A stretch of 64,000 bases of DNA, from the NCBI RefSeq assembly GCF_017312365.1, contig NZ_BLJI01000008.1, positions 1 through 64,000 on the forward strand. Reading direction: 5' to 3'. The translations under genes and the position numbers were made by a program. Under the pieces are notes generated by a model. It was not told where the DNA came from. It was given only the letters and a program-made list of their open reading frames with translations, and did not search any database. The DNA is from Chroococcus sp. FPU101 (GTDB lineage: Bacteria > Cyanobacteriota > Cyanobacteriia > Cyanobacteriales > Microcystaceae). Positions 17,123-25,604 of this stretch are shown here, piece after piece. Each line of letters begins with the position of its first letter. The first letter of the stretch is position 1.

Positions 17123-19487
17123 AAAAATTGCTCCTGTTTTGTGCCGAGATGAGATACGTCATTAGAGTACTGGTACCGATGATGGCTAATAGCGTTGGGA
17201 TGAAAGGTAACCAACAACTACTCATGACTAAACTAAACCAACAGATGACATACCAACCTCCGCTCACCACTACAATACTTATCAGTCGTTTTTTCAAATT
17301 TTCTGTAAATCTTAAAGAAACAATTATCCCTCCGATGAAGGCACCGCCCCAAATACATAAAACATCACCCCACCTCGGCAAAAACCATAATAGGGGACGT
17401 TTGTCAAGAACTGCGCTAAGAATCTGACTGACTAAATGTGCTTGTAGCAGAACACCCGATAACTCGGCTTTGGGTGAATGGTTTGGACTATATGGGGTTA
17501 ACCAATAATCACCGAAACTAGGAGCAGTAGTACCAATAAGAATAATTCGATCTCTGATGGCATCGGGATTAACTTTTCCTGTCAGAATGTCGGATAAGCT
17601 AACTTGAGCCGCTACAGGATCAGCTGCACGATAATTTAATAAGATTTGATGTCCCCAAGTTTCAAGGTTTTGATAAACTCCTTGATGATGATTAAGATTT
17701 TTAAAGACTGTTTGACCGATTTGTAAATTTTCGTCGGGCGTCCAACTCGGTAAAATGCCTTGACTTGCTAGATAATGAAAGGCAACTTGCACACTAAAAC
17801 TATAGGAAGCTTGACACGGTGATGCGGGTTCGGGGGTTAATGCGAGTAAGTGACGACGGATTTTTCCATCAAGATCGAGCAAGAAATCGCTGAAACCCAT
17901 TCTAGCTAATGGAATTTCTGGGGGTGGGGCAATGCCAGGATCATCGAGTGAGCGATCGCTAACTTTACAAACGCCAATCAGATTTTCTGCTTGACTAATT
18001 TGCTTTTCTATGCTAATTGTGTGGGCAGGAAAATCACGATAAATATCTAAACCGATCACTCTCGGTTGATACTTTTCTAATTTTTCGAGGAGTTGGAGTA
18101 AAGCGGGGTCACTTAAAGAGCCTTGTCGTTCTTTGGGGTTTTGTGCTTGGATATCTGCTTCGGTGATAGTGACAACTAATAAACGTGGATCGGTTTTTTC
18201 AGTGGGACGAAGTTGAATGAGGTGATCAAATGCCATCAGTTCTATATTTTGTAAAAAACCAAGATGGCGAGTCCCCAGAACTAATCCTGTTACTGCTAGG
18301 CTCATTAAAACAACCTTTCCTAGCTTTTGTTTTAAAGTCAATGCGGTTTGAGGGACAGGTTTAGCGGTTGCCCCTCGTAACGCTTGCCATGTTGGGGGCA
18401 TTTGGGCAGGATTTTGATAGATAACGGGTAGCCAAGTCGCACAAGGATAATGATGTTCTAATCCTTGTAGTTGTTCTCTTGCTTGCCGAACTGATAAATA
18501 AAAGGATTCACCCTGAGAAAAAGCCATTAAGAAATATTTTAAAAAAGTTTGTGCCACCTGATCGGGTACAGGTTCGCGCATGACCAGAATTTGGGGAATG
18601 TGGAGATCTGCTAGTTCTTGAGCTAATCCTAATCCATCACAAGAATTGAAAATCGCCACTTTTAACCCTTTTTCGACGGCTTTTTTAAGAGCATATTTCA
18701 TTTCTTTTAGAGTTAAACTATCGGTTTGATTAAGATAGATGCGATTTTTCGTTTCATCTAAATTGCTCGTCTCATGGTGTGGTGGACATTGTATGGCATA
18801 ACCCGAACTATGTCCTGCGAAGAATAGAATATCCCATCCTTGAGCATCCCATAATTGTTCTGTCAGTTGTTGTCGTTCTGGCTCAATGAGAAATTGAATA
18901 TCTGCGTCAGGTAGTTGTTTAAGAAGATGAAGATCTGCTTCTGTATTAATACCTGTACTATTTCCTAAAATGGCGAGAATTCGTACTTGACGGCGGGCGA
19001 TCGTCGGTTGTCCAATTTGTTCATAAGCGGGTGAACTGAGGGCGATTTCAGCTTGAGGATAATGCTCAAACCAGTCCCACAGATGCCAAGGTAATCTTTG
19101 TAAAAGTGGATCTTCAGTCTGTAAAATAAGCCGTACAGGATCAGATGGGCTAATTTGTTCGAGCATTTTTTCTCGAATCGCCCGAAAACTCTCAGCATTA
19201 AGCCAATGATTAAAATATCTTAATAATGTTCGAGACGCTTCTATACAGTGATGAGTTAAAGAAACATTACTAATAATGATCGTTTTTGGTTCTAATCTTG
19301 TTGTTTTACCGAGTTGTAGATAGGAGGTTTGCCAAGCATGATAAGCCAGTGGAAGATCGGGTGCAGCAGGAAGTTTACCCATGATTTCGATGTTCGGCTG
19401 ACTGCCTTCTTCACCCATTTGGAGAATGACAGGAAAACCGTTATCCCAATTGCCTTGACCCAATTTTAATACAACTAATTTCCCCAT
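17046..19487 (-). CDS. CHAT protease-CHASE2 membrane sensor fusion
   Basis: The 813-residue protein has three parts. Residues 1-365 form a CHAT domain, a caspase-like fold, with a probable catalytic His226 (FFAGHSSGY) and Cys283 (IFNSCDGLG). A membrane helix at about 391-408 follows. Residues 415-700 form a CHASE2 sensor (IELMAFDHLIQLRPTEK, ALLQLLEKLEKYQPRVIGLDIYR split over two motifs, ILIGTTAPSFGDYWLTPY), expected outside the membrane. Two or three membrane helices end the protein (about 705-785). This arrangement suggests that an external signal controls a cytoplasmic protease. The gene starts 3 bases after the stop of the DUF1822 gene, and its 3' end overlaps the DUF928 start. Confidence 0.85.
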   Translation of the reverse strand: MGKLVVLKLGQGNWDNGFPVILQMGEEGSQPNIEIMGKLPAAPDLPLAYHAWQTSYLQLGKTTRLEPKTIIISNVSLTHHCIEASRTLLRYFNHWLNAESFRAIREKMLEQISPSDPVRLILQTEDPLLQRLPWHLWDWFEHYPQAEIALSSPAYEQIGQPTIARRQVRILAILGNSTGINTEADLHLLKQLPDADIQFLIEPERQQLTEQLWDAQGWDILFFAGHSSGYAIQCPPHHETSNLDETKNRIYLNQTDSLTLKEMKYALKKAVEKGLKVAIFNSCDGLGLAQELADLHIPQILVMREPVPDQVAQTFLKYFLMAFSQGESFYLSVRQAREQLQGLEHHYPCATWLPVIYQNPAQMPPTWQALRGATAKPVPQTALTLKQKLGKVVLMSLAVTGLVLGTRHLGFLQNIELMAFDHLIQLRPTEKTDPRLLVVTITEADIQAQNPKERQGSLSDPALLQLLEKLEKYQPRVIGLDIYRDFPAHTISIEKQISQAENLIGVCKVSDRSLDDPGIAPPPEIPLARMGFSDFLLDLDGKIRRHLLALTPEPASPCQASYSFSVQVAFHYLASQGILPSWTPDENLQIGQTVFKNLNHHQGVYQNLETWGHQILLNYRAADPVAAQVSLSDILTGKVNPDAIRDRIILIGTTAPSFGDYWLTPYSPNHSPKAELSGVLLQAHLVSQILSAVLDKRPLLWFLPRWGDVLCIWGGAFIGGIIVSLRFTENLKKRLISIVVVSGGWYVICWFSLVMSSCWLPFIPTLLAIIGTSTLMTYLISAQNRSNFYEHQTTPSSNLPPRDHISAHLNNSN

Positions 19488-19490
19488 ATT

Positions 19491-20459
19491 TTAAATGACA
19501 AAATGTTCGATAAAACTGTGATGACCCAGTGTGAGCATAATTTTAAAATATTCGCCGATTTCTCCAGTAAAAATTAATTGAATTCCATTGTCTGCTTGTC
19601 TAGCTTGTGCTTCCATAAATAAATGATCAGCTTGATCACAGATCATCAGTTGTAGTCCAAGGGGTAAATAAAGTTCAAATTCAGTCGGATAAACTTGTAC
19701 ATTGATCTCGACTCGATCTTCTGAAATAGCTTTGAGATTGATGACTAAGACGATTGTTTGATGACTAAAAGTGATTAATTTGCCACGTCTAATTTCAATA
19801 ATAGACCTCCATTGGCTCGATTGAAGTTCAGCTAATGCCCCACCTCGAAAATTGAAAGCAGGTGTTACATGATGAGAGTTAAATAGGGTTTGATACGCTT
19901 CCCATCCCGCATCAAATAAATGGTTAAACCAGTGACTTAAGTTAGTTTGAGGAGTTGCGGTGTTTTGCAGTTGATGTAAATGAGTAAAGATTTCTTCAAT
20001 CGGTTGTAAGTCGCTAATGGATAAGGTTTCTTCAAGGGCAGTGGGGGTAAAGCCTAATAATTTTGCTTCTGTGTGATCTTGATTAATTTGAACAATCACA
20101 TAACCAATGCGAGAGTGCCACACTTCAGGAGGAATCACGCAAAAATGATCAGAAGTTTTAATGGGGCGACATTCTAAACGACCAATTTTCGGAATGTCAA
20201 GATCAGCAACATCAGCACATAGCCGTAATACTGGGTTCTGGCTATCACTATTGGCTAAATTTGTCTTTACACCTAGCATCTGTAGATAATCATTCACGAC
20301 ACTAACAGCGATCGTATTTAAACGAACCTGTTCAGCCTTTTCTAAAGTGGGTTGTTCGAGCGCGAACTGTTGTGCTGTAGAACGGATGGTTAGGGGAATT
20401 GGTAAAAGTAAGGCGGATTGCATAAAGTTTAATTTACAGGTATCCTTGCGATCGGCCAA
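19491..20459 (-). CDS. DUF1822 family protein
   Basis: The 322-residue protein has the look of DUF1822: LLPIPLTIRSTAQQFA near the start, VNDYLQMLGVKTNL, a conserved VWHSRIGYVIVQIN stretch, and a beta-rich C-terminal half (VYPTEFELYLPLGLQLMIC). It has no clear signal peptide or membrane helix, so it is probably cytoplasmic. The first Met overlaps the 3' end of the sigma-factor gene by 26 bases; an internal Met at residue 13 (MQSALLLPIPL) may be the real start. It is the second gene of a four-gene operon and ends 3 bases before the CHAT-CHASE2 gene. The function is unknown. By position it could be a regulator or adaptor between the sigma factor and the sensor. Confidence 0.78.
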   Translation of the reverse strand: MADRKDTCKLNFMQSALLLPIPLTIRSTAQQFALEQPTLEKAEQVRLNTIAVSVVNDYLQMLGVKTNLANSDSQNPVLRLCADVADLDIPKIGRLECRPIKTSDHFCVIPPEVWHSRIGYVIVQINQDHTEAKLLGFTPTALEETLSISDLQPIEEIFTHLHQLQNTATPQTNLSHWFNHLFDAGWEAYQTLFNSHHVTPAFNFRGGALAELQSSQWRSIIEIRRGKLITFSHQTIVLVINLKAISEDRVEINVQVYPTEFELYLPLGLQLMICDQADHLFMEAQARQADNGIQLIFTGEIGEYFKIMLTLGHHSFIEHFVI

Positions 20460-21060
20460 ATTCTCTAAGACAGGGCAAACATCGACGCTGATAAAAACTA
20501 CTCAAGGTACTGGTTGAAACGCCCCACTCACAAGATAAGGTTTTCCAAGGTGTTTCGGGGGGTAATCGTCGTAAAATCAACATCTGACAGGTAATGTTTG
20601 GGTGATCTCTTAAACTAATTTGGCTTAATTGATTGTGTTCATCGGTTTCTACCCATTTTTTGATCTCGTCAAGCATTGGGGGAATATCTGGTTTCGCGCT
20701 TTGCTGTTCGACTAGACTAGAAGCATCAACCTCTGTAATTTGCTTTATTTGAGTTTGTTGTTTTTGATTTTCTAAACGAAAATCCTGTAATCGTCGCTTG
20801 AGATAAGCATTTAACCAAGTAATCACACTCGCTTGTTCAGGATCATAAGCTTTACAGGTTTTACTCTCACAAAGATTGTTGCAAAAATAAATCCAGGTCT
20901 GTTGTAAAGCATCTTCATAATAAGGCGTGTTTTCTTTCCAGAGTTTATTAGCGATTAAACGAATAATTTGCGTCAAATATTTTTGACGTGATGGGGAACC
21001 TATCGGATGACGACAGGCTTCTGCAATTACTTCGTTGAGTTGTTCTCGCAGAGTCTCCAT
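20434..21060 (-). CDS. Sigma-70-family (ECF-like) RNA polymerase sigma factor
   Basis: The 208-residue protein has a helix resembling sigma region 2 (YYEDALQQTWIYFCNNL; ASVITWLNAYLKRRLQDF) and a C-terminal region 4 helix-turn-helix (TPWKTLSCEWGVSTSTLSSFYQRRCLPCL). It has a Cys-containing insert (CESKTCKAYDPEQAS) between region 2 helices. The size fits an ECF-like alternative sigma factor, though it is divergent. It heads the operon with DUF1822, CHAT-CHASE2 and DUF928. No recognisable anti-sigma factor is present; the CHAT protease or DUF1822 protein could take that role, which is inference. Confidence 0.75.
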   Translation of the reverse strand: METLREQLNEVIAEACRHPIGSPSRQKYLTQIIRLIANKLWKENTPYYEDALQQTWIYFCNNLCESKTCKAYDPEQASVITWLNAYLKRRLQDFRLENQKQQTQIKQITEVDASSLVEQQSAKPDIPPMLDEIKKWVETDEHNQLSQISLRDHPNITCQMLILRRLPPETPWKTLSCEWGVSTSTLSSFYQRRCLPCLREFGRSQGYL

Positions 21061-21372
21061 GAAGCGAATACAATGTGAATAATAATTATTGAGCGATCTT
21101 ATAAAATTCAGTGTATCGTTCTTGGGAACTCAAGGAACCGCTATGTTACGTTTTTGTAGCCTCCTGTTGTTTTCCTGATTACTTATCAGGTCAGCCAAAT
21201 ACTTTTACGCAATTTATTAAAATTTTTTTTCGTAATATTTTTAAACATCAAAATGCTTGACCCATACTCAACAAAAGAGCTAAAGGCGAGGGTGACGTGT
21301 TTCTATTTATCCTAAATAAAAACACTTGTCGCTAAATTTCTCATCTAAGTAAGTTTGAATCGTCTACGTTAG
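21061..21372. other. Intergenic region upstream of the sigma-factor operon
   Basis: About 310 bases lie between the sigma-factor start and the end of the SGNH hydrolase gene; both are on the minus strand. It should hold the operon promoter. I see no ORF, no tRNA, and only a weak 6-bp hairpin near 21174 (CCTGAT/ATCAGG). Confidence 0.4.
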
Positions 21373-22767
21373 TTAATCTTTTAAATAATAATGTTGAGGG
21401 ATAATTTGCATTTTTTCCCAATTGGTTAAAGTATAGTAAAGCTGTTGAGCAATTCCTTTATTTGCTTGATTAGTTAAATGAATCGCATCAATAAAAACGG
21501 GACTGGGGAACTTAGACGGCAAATAATAAAAGTTTTGAACTTTAACATGATTGGGATGTACTTTTGAGAGTTGTTGACCGCCTTGTGCTAATTTTTCATA
21601 AGATTTAGACATTTTCGTCAGATAATCCGTTCCTAATTGCTCACGGATGGTTCGTTCTTGTGAGGAAAGTCTTTCAATCGGAACACCTGTTATTTCAGGT
21701 TGAATGCCGACAATTACAGGAATATTGAGTCTGGCACAAAGACTAATCAACTGTTTTTGATTATCCTGATAGCGTTTAATTCTTTTGTTTAATTCTTGTT
21801 CATTTGTCGGTAAATGTTGAACCAGTGATTTACCTTCGACGGGCAAAACTAAACTATCATTTGCAATAGACGGTTGTGGTTTAAATAAAAGATAATTAAC
21901 GCTTTTCACTAAATAAGTTTTGTCTAGCCATTGTTTTAAAGAAGAACTAAAAGCAGTTTTAAAATGTTCTGAAGCATTTTCTAAAAAGTCATCTAATTGA
22001 GGAACATCGGTTTTTTCTCGATAACTCGGTAAAATTAAATCGGAATAGCCGTCTAAAACAATAATTACATCTGGCTGATAGGGTAAGATTTCTAAAGCCA
22101 GTTGTGCTAATTCATTACCCGAACTATAACCTGGTACCGCCGCATTAATCACGCGATATTGTCCAGGGCGAATTTTAGCCGCTAGTTTAATGAGTCGTTC
22201 ACGATCAGGTTTAAAAAAGGGAAACACATCAGGGCGATAGGTTTGAGGTGATTTAGCTTGGTTAGCTATCCGTTGTTGAAGTAGTGTTTCGAGGTGATGG
22301 GCGATCGTTTCTTCGTTTTTGGGTGTACCTTGTCCAAAGGCAGTTGATCCCCCTAAAAGAAAAATTCTAATTTCATTTTTCGGTTTAGCTAAGGGTAGAG
22401 GTGCTTGATCCCGAAATCCTTGAGCATTAATTTGCCAGTATGGTGTCTTTTGATTACTGAGTAGTTGATAGCCAAACGATGAACTACGTTTGACGACTAA
22501 ATTGCCATCATCGGGTAATCCTTCGATGGGTTGTTGATTTTCAGTCAAAAATTTTAAGCGATAGGCTTCATTGACTGGTGAGATTCCTGCCACTTCATCG
22601 CCTTTACCACTGAGACCAAAAAACATTCTTGCACCCAATTCTAGTACTAGGATTGATGTCGGAATCGCAAGTCCTAACCAAAGTAGAGAAATTTTACGAT
22701 TTGTTTTTTTCGGTCTGTAGTAAGAATTACGATATCGGTTTGATCGACGACGCAGTAATTTTAGCAT
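21373..22767 (-). CDS. Membrane-anchored SGNH/GDSL hydrolase
   Basis: The 464-residue protein starts with a basic segment and one membrane helix at about 27-48 (ISLLWLGLAIPTSILVLELG). The SGNH hydrolase domain then lies outside the membrane. The block I Ser is in FLLGGSTAFGQGT, block II Gly in INAAVPGYSSGNEL, and the block V Asp-x-x-His in FIDAIHLTNQANKG. Enzymes of this shape often deacetylate or de-esterify surface polysaccharides, but the substrate here is unknown. It is upstream of and on the same strand as the sigma operon, but 312 bases away, so it is probably a separate transcript. Confidence 0.82.
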   Translation of the reverse strand: MLKLLRRRSNRYRNSYYRPKKTNRKISLLWLGLAIPTSILVLELGARMFFGLSGKGDEVAGISPVNEAYRLKFLTENQQPIEGLPDDGNLVVKRSSSFGYQLLSNQKTPYWQINAQGFRDQAPLPLAKPKNEIRIFLLGGSTAFGQGTPKNEETIAHHLETLLQQRIANQAKSPQTYRPDVFPFFKPDRERLIKLAAKIRPGQYRVINAAVPGYSSGNELAQLALEILPYQPDVIIVLDGYSDLILPSYREKTDVPQLDDFLENASEHFKTAFSSSLKQWLDKTYLVKSVNYLLFKPQPSIANDSLVLPVEGKSLVQHLPTNEQELNKRIKRYQDNQKQLISLCARLNIPVIVGIQPEITGVPIERLSSQERTIREQLGTDYLTKMSKSYEKLAQGGQQLSKVHPNHVKVQNFYYLPSKFPSPVFIDAIHLTNQANKGIAQQLYYTLTNWEKMQIIPQHYYLKD

Positions 22768-22874
22768 TTAGTCTATTCCTCAATTTGATCAAGCGACTGG
22801 TATAGCCTCTGATTATCTTATGACGAATTGATGGCAAGGATTGCTCCCTGATACTTTGTCATGATAAATCTCGC

Positions 22875-22880
22875 TATAAT
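22875..22880 (+). promoter_or_regulatory. Candidate -10 box for the LMW phosphatase gene
   Basis: A perfect TATAAT lies 30 bases before the ATG of the downstream gene. The nearest -35-like hexamer (TTGTCA at 22856) is only 13 bases away, so only the -10 is supported. Confidence 0.3.
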
Positions 22881-22910
22881 CGGTGACTGTATAAAAATAA
22901 AGTAAATTTC

Positions 22911-23396
22911 ATGGCTTATAAGTTACTATTTGTCTGTTTAGGTAATATCTGTCGTTCTCCTGCTGGGGAGAATATCATGAATCATCTTATCAAACAAGCT
23001 AATTTGAGTGATCAAATTATTTGTGACTCGGCAGGTACCTCTAGTTATCACATCGGTTCATCGCCTGATTCGCGGATGAGCACGGCTGCGGTTCGTCGCG
23101 GAATACCAATGCAGGGGGTAGCTCGCCAGTTTAAGCCGTCGGATTTTGAAGAGTTTGACCTAATTCTGGCGATGGATCAAGAGAATTATCATAATATTCT
23201 GGCGTTTGATCGACAGGGAAAGTATCGAGATAAGGTCAAAATGATGTGTGACTATGCAACTCATCATTCAATAAAAGAAGTTCCTGATCCGTATTATGGA
23301 GGAAAAGAAGGCTTTGATCGCGTTTTGGATTTGCTCTTAGATGCTTGTCGCGGGTTACTGGCTCAAATCGAACAAAAAATCCTGAAAACAGATTAA
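22911..23396 (+). CDS. Low-molecular-weight protein-tyrosine phosphatase
   Basis: At 161 residues this is a standard LMW-PTP. The P-loop is FVCLGNICRSPAGE, with the nucleophilic Cys and the Arg of CxxxxxR. The general-acid Asp is in EVPDPYYGG. The enzyme removes phosphate from protein tyrosines and in cyanobacteria probably acts with BY-kinases on surface polysaccharide export or on photosynthetic proteins. No kinase or exopolysaccharide gene is adjacent. The gene is convergent with the SDR gene and shares a hairpin with it. Confidence 0.93.
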   Translation: MAYKLLFVCLGNICRSPAGENIMNHLIKQANLSDQIICDSAGTSSYHIGSSPDSRMSTAAVRRGIPMQGVARQFKPSDFEEFDLILAMDQENYHNILAFDRQGKYRDKVKMMCDYATHHSIKEVPDPYYGGKEGFDRVLDLLLDACRGLLAQIEQKILKTD

Positions 23397-23422
23397 AGAC
23401 GCACTTTCTATTACGTCTTTAA
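23393..23422. terminator. Hairpin between two convergent genes
   Basis: TTAAAGACG at 23393-23401 is mirrored by CGTCTTTAA at 23414-23422. The hairpin starts inside the stop codon of the phosphatase gene and lies 11 bases from the stop of the SDR gene on the other strand, so it may end transcripts in both directions. It lacks a long T run. Confidence 0.5.
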
Positions 23423-23432
23423 CCCGATGTGC

Positions 23433-24227
23433 TTAACTATTAACAACGGTTCCCCCATTGGGATGTAAAATTTGTCCTGCGAAGTAAGACGAGTCATCAG
23501 AAGCTAAAAAGACGTAGCTTGGGGCAATTTCTTCGGGTTGTCCTGCGCGTTGCATAGGGACTTGTTTCCCGAAGTTGGCGACTTTATCTTCAGGGAATGT
23601 GGAGGGAATTAAGGGTGTCCAAATGGGGCCGGGTGCCACTCCATTGACTCTAATTCCTTTTTCGACTAATGATTGAGATAAGGAACGGGTAAAAGCAACG
23701 ATCGCACCTTTGGTTGAAGAATAGTCTAGTAGTTCGGGACTGCCTTTATAAGCAGTGACCGAGGTTGTATTAATAATCGCACTACCTTTTTTGAGGTGGG
23801 GTAAAGCGGCTTTAGTTAAATAAAACATCGAAAAGATGTTTGTACGGAAGGTTCGTTCTAATTGTTCGGCACTAATTTTTTCAATGCTTTCTTGGGGGTG
23901 TTGTTCGGCTGCATTATTAACGAGGATATCAAGTTGTCCTAGTTCATCAACGGTTTTTTCAACGGCTTGTATACAAAAGGATTCATGGCCAATATCACCC
24001 GCTATAGTAAGACATTGTTGGCCGATTTCTTCTACAAGTTGTTTGGTTTTTTGAGCGTCTTCATCTTCATTAAGATAAACAATTGCGACATCTGCACCTT
24101 CTTTAGCATATGCGATTGCGACGGCTCGACCAATCCCACTATCACCACCTGTAATCAGAGCGACTTTATTTTGTAGTTTGCCACTACCTTGATATTGAGC
24201 ATCATCAGATTTAGGACTCGGTGTCAT
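23433..24227 (-). CDS. SDR-family oxidoreductase, 5' end interrupted by a poly-C frameshift
   Basis: The open frame gives 264 residues of a classical short-chain dehydrogenase. The NAD(P)-binding motif is TGGDSGIGRAVA, NNAAEQ follows, and the catalytic Ser/Tyr/Lys appear in NTTSVTAY and LDYSSTKGA. The end HPNGGTVV is typical of the YhdF/glucose-1-dehydrogenase-like group. Homologs I remember start about 23 residues earlier with a Gln/Pro-rich lead. That lead is present here from an ATG at 24297 (MSSDQQTLQPP), but a run of eight G (eight C on the coding strand) at 24263-24270 puts it one base out of frame. With seven bases the frame would be continuous. Translation from the internal Met at 24227 would keep the whole enzyme fold. 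The substrate is unknown. Confidence 0.85.
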   Translation of the reverse strand: MTPSPKSDDAQYQGSGKLQNKVALITGGDSGIGRAVAIAYAKEGADVAIVYLNEDEDAQKTKQLVEEIGQQCLTIAGDIGHESFCIQAVEKTVDELGQLDILVNNAAEQHPQESIEKISAEQLERTFRTNIFSMFYLTKAALPHLKKGSAIINTTSVTAYKGSPELLDYSSTKGAIVAFTRSLSQSLVEKGIRVNGVAPGPIWTPLIPSTFPEDKVANFGKQVPMQRAGQPEEIAPSYVFLASDDSSYFAGQILHPNGGTVVNS

Positions 24228-24262
24228 TTCCGATTCTAGTCCTGGTTGCTGTTCTTGATGCT

Positions 24263-24270
24263 GGGGGGGG
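24263..24270. repeat. Homopolymer run of eight G (poly-C on the coding strand)
   Basis: The run lies inside the expected N-terminal coding part of the SDR gene. One base fewer would join the ATG at 24297 to the main frame. It could be a real indel, a slippage-prone tract, or a sequencing error. Confidence 0.8.
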
Positions 24271-24327
24271 TTGTAAGGTTTGTTGATCGCTAGACATAAT
24301 ATTTACTAATAGTATTTACTTCATATT

Positions 24328-24355
24328 TAAAAAGCCCCTAAAGAGGGGCTAAAAA
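24328..24355 (-). terminator. Rho-independent terminator of psaE
   Basis: AGCCCCT at 24333-24339 pairs with AGGGGCT at 24344-24350 around a 4-base loop. On the minus strand the stem is followed by a run of T. It begins about 10 bases after the psaE stop codon. Confidence 0.85.
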
Positions 24356-24359
24356 CAAC

Positions 24360-24746
24360 CTAACGGGCATCTGTACCCTGATTAGGTGATCCTTCCTTGG
24401 CAGTTGTATCTACGCCAGGGGCTTCTGCTTCTGCACCAGGACGGACTTCGCCTCGACTGGTCATCTCACCTTGACCTGTTCTGCGGGCGATGGGTTCAAT
24501 GGGTGTATCGCGTCCGCTAGAAGTAGCTGTGGTGCGCTTCGATTTTTCAGTCGGTGCGCCCACTTCGTCTACTTCATTAAATGAGAAGTTATTGGTATTT
24601 ACGCCTGCATAATTGATTTTATCAAAACGAACAATAATGGGATATAAGATACCTGTTCCTTTATCTACAGAAGCAACAGTTCCTACATCATTAAACCAGT
24701 AGGATTCTTTACGAAGAACTCTGACCTTAGAACCACGTTGAATCAT
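24360..24746 (-). CDS. psaE: Photosystem I subunit IV (PsaE) with a long C-terminal extension
   Basis: The first 60 or so of 128 residues are the SH3-like PsaE fold: [38 protein letters not shown] and [17 protein letters not shown]. PsaE sits on the stromal face of photosystem I and helps dock ferredoxin. Known cyanobacterial PsaE proteins are about 70-75 residues. Here the frame runs on without a break for about 65 residues rich in Thr, Ala, Pro, Glu and Arg, which looks disordered. An upstream in-frame Met would add 32 residues, but the ATG at 24746 matches the family start and has an AGGA-type ribosome-binding site in front. A strong terminator follows. Confidence 0.93.
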   Translation of the reverse strand: MIQRGSKVRVLRKESYWFNDVGTVASVDKGTGILYPIIVRFDKINYAGVNTNNFSFNEVDEVGAPTEKSKRTTATSSGRDTPIEPIARRTGQGEMTSRGEVRPGAEAEAPGVDTTAKEGSPNQGTDAR

Positions 24747-24907
24747 GGGTGTATTCCTAAATATTTTAAATTTGGTTTTTCGCTTTGTGCGATACAAAGA
24801 GTATAGTTTTAATTTAGGACGTAGAGCTAGTTTCTCAATCACGCTTAAGAAATGTTTGTGTAATTGTCTAAAGGCATAGATCAGAAACTATCTTATCTAT
24901 CGAAAGA

Positions 24908-24958
24908 CATAAAAAGAGGAGTAAGATGCGTCTGATTAAAGAACGTCTACTTACTCCT
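24908..24958 (-). terminator. Probable terminator of the lipoprotein gene
   Basis: AGGAGTAAG at 24917-24925 pairs with CTTACTCCT at 24950-24958 around a 24-base loop. On the minus strand the stem is followed by TCTTTTTATG. It lies about 50 bases past the lipoprotein stop codon. Confidence 0.6.
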
Positions 24959-25007
24959 GCGCCTAAACTGCTACTTTTGAACGATTGAACGATCAAACTT
25001 GTTTCGA

Positions 25008-25604
25008 TTAGCGAATATTATCAGAAACGTCATCTGCTGCTGATTTAACGTTTTGTTTTAGATTTTCAAATCCTTTTTTGGCTCCTTCGGCGACACCTGA
25101 TGCTGTATTATTCAATGATTCACCATATTGATTGATTTTATCGCCTACTTTATTAGCTGAAGCTGTTTCTTTAAGATTTTCGACTGCTTGTGGGGGAGTA
25201 GCGGCACGTCTATCTAAATTCTTTTTGGCTTGTTCAACTAAATAATTTGCTTTATCTCCAGTTTTCTCTTCTCCTGGTACAGTATCTTTAAAATTATTCA
25301 TGGTGTCGGGTTTTAGCTCATCGGTCTGCGAGTAAGCTTCTTTCATTTGTTTAGCTTGAATTTTTTCAAGGGGATAGTTTGCCGATGAGGTAGTGGCATC
25401 ATGTTTAGTGGGTTGTGCCGAATAGGGATTAGTAGAAGAAGCATTGGGACTGGTATTATCATCAGTCATCTGCTCATCAGAAACTTTAGAAGATGAATAG
25501 GTATTTCCAGAAGGGGTTTGACTACAAGCTGTATTAACCATTAAAACTAGACCAGCTAGGAATACAATTAGAATCCGAGCTAGTGAAAAACGTTTAATGT
25601 TCAT
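25008..25604 (-). CDS. Lipoprotein of unknown function
   Basis: The 198-residue product has a lipoprotein signal peptide (basic start, ARILIVFLAGLVLMVNTACSQ, with the lipobox Cys at about residue 27). The mature part is hydrophilic: a Ser/Thr/Asn-rich linker, then charged helices (YLVEQAKKNLDRRA, ENLKETASANKVGDKINQYG, KKGFENLKQNVKSAADDV). The helical tail resembles stress-related amphipathic repeats and cyanobacterial lipoproteins I have seen as DUF6658, but I am not sure of the family. A strong GGAGGAA ribosome-binding site precedes the ATG. It is a single-gene unit. Confidence 0.75.
   Translation of the reverse strand: MNIKRFSLARILIVFLAGLVLMVNTACSQTPSGNTYSSSKVSDEQMTDDNTSPNASSTNPYSAQPTKHDATTSSANYPLEKIQAKQMKEAYSQTDELKPDTMNNFKDTVPGEEKTGDKANYLVEQAKKNLDRRAATPPQAVENLKETASANKVGDKINQYGESLNNTASGVAEGAKKGFENLKQNVKSAADDVSDNIR

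Noticed and set aside
17128-17427. 99-residue plus-strand ORF opposite the sensor gene
   Set aside because: It is antisense to the well-supported membrane end of the CHAT-CHASE2 gene and has no family features or start signals.
24747-24842. 32-residue N-terminal extension of PsaE from an upstream ATG
   Set aside because: It is basic and unlike any PsaE, and the ATG at 24746 matches the family start and has a ribosome-binding site.
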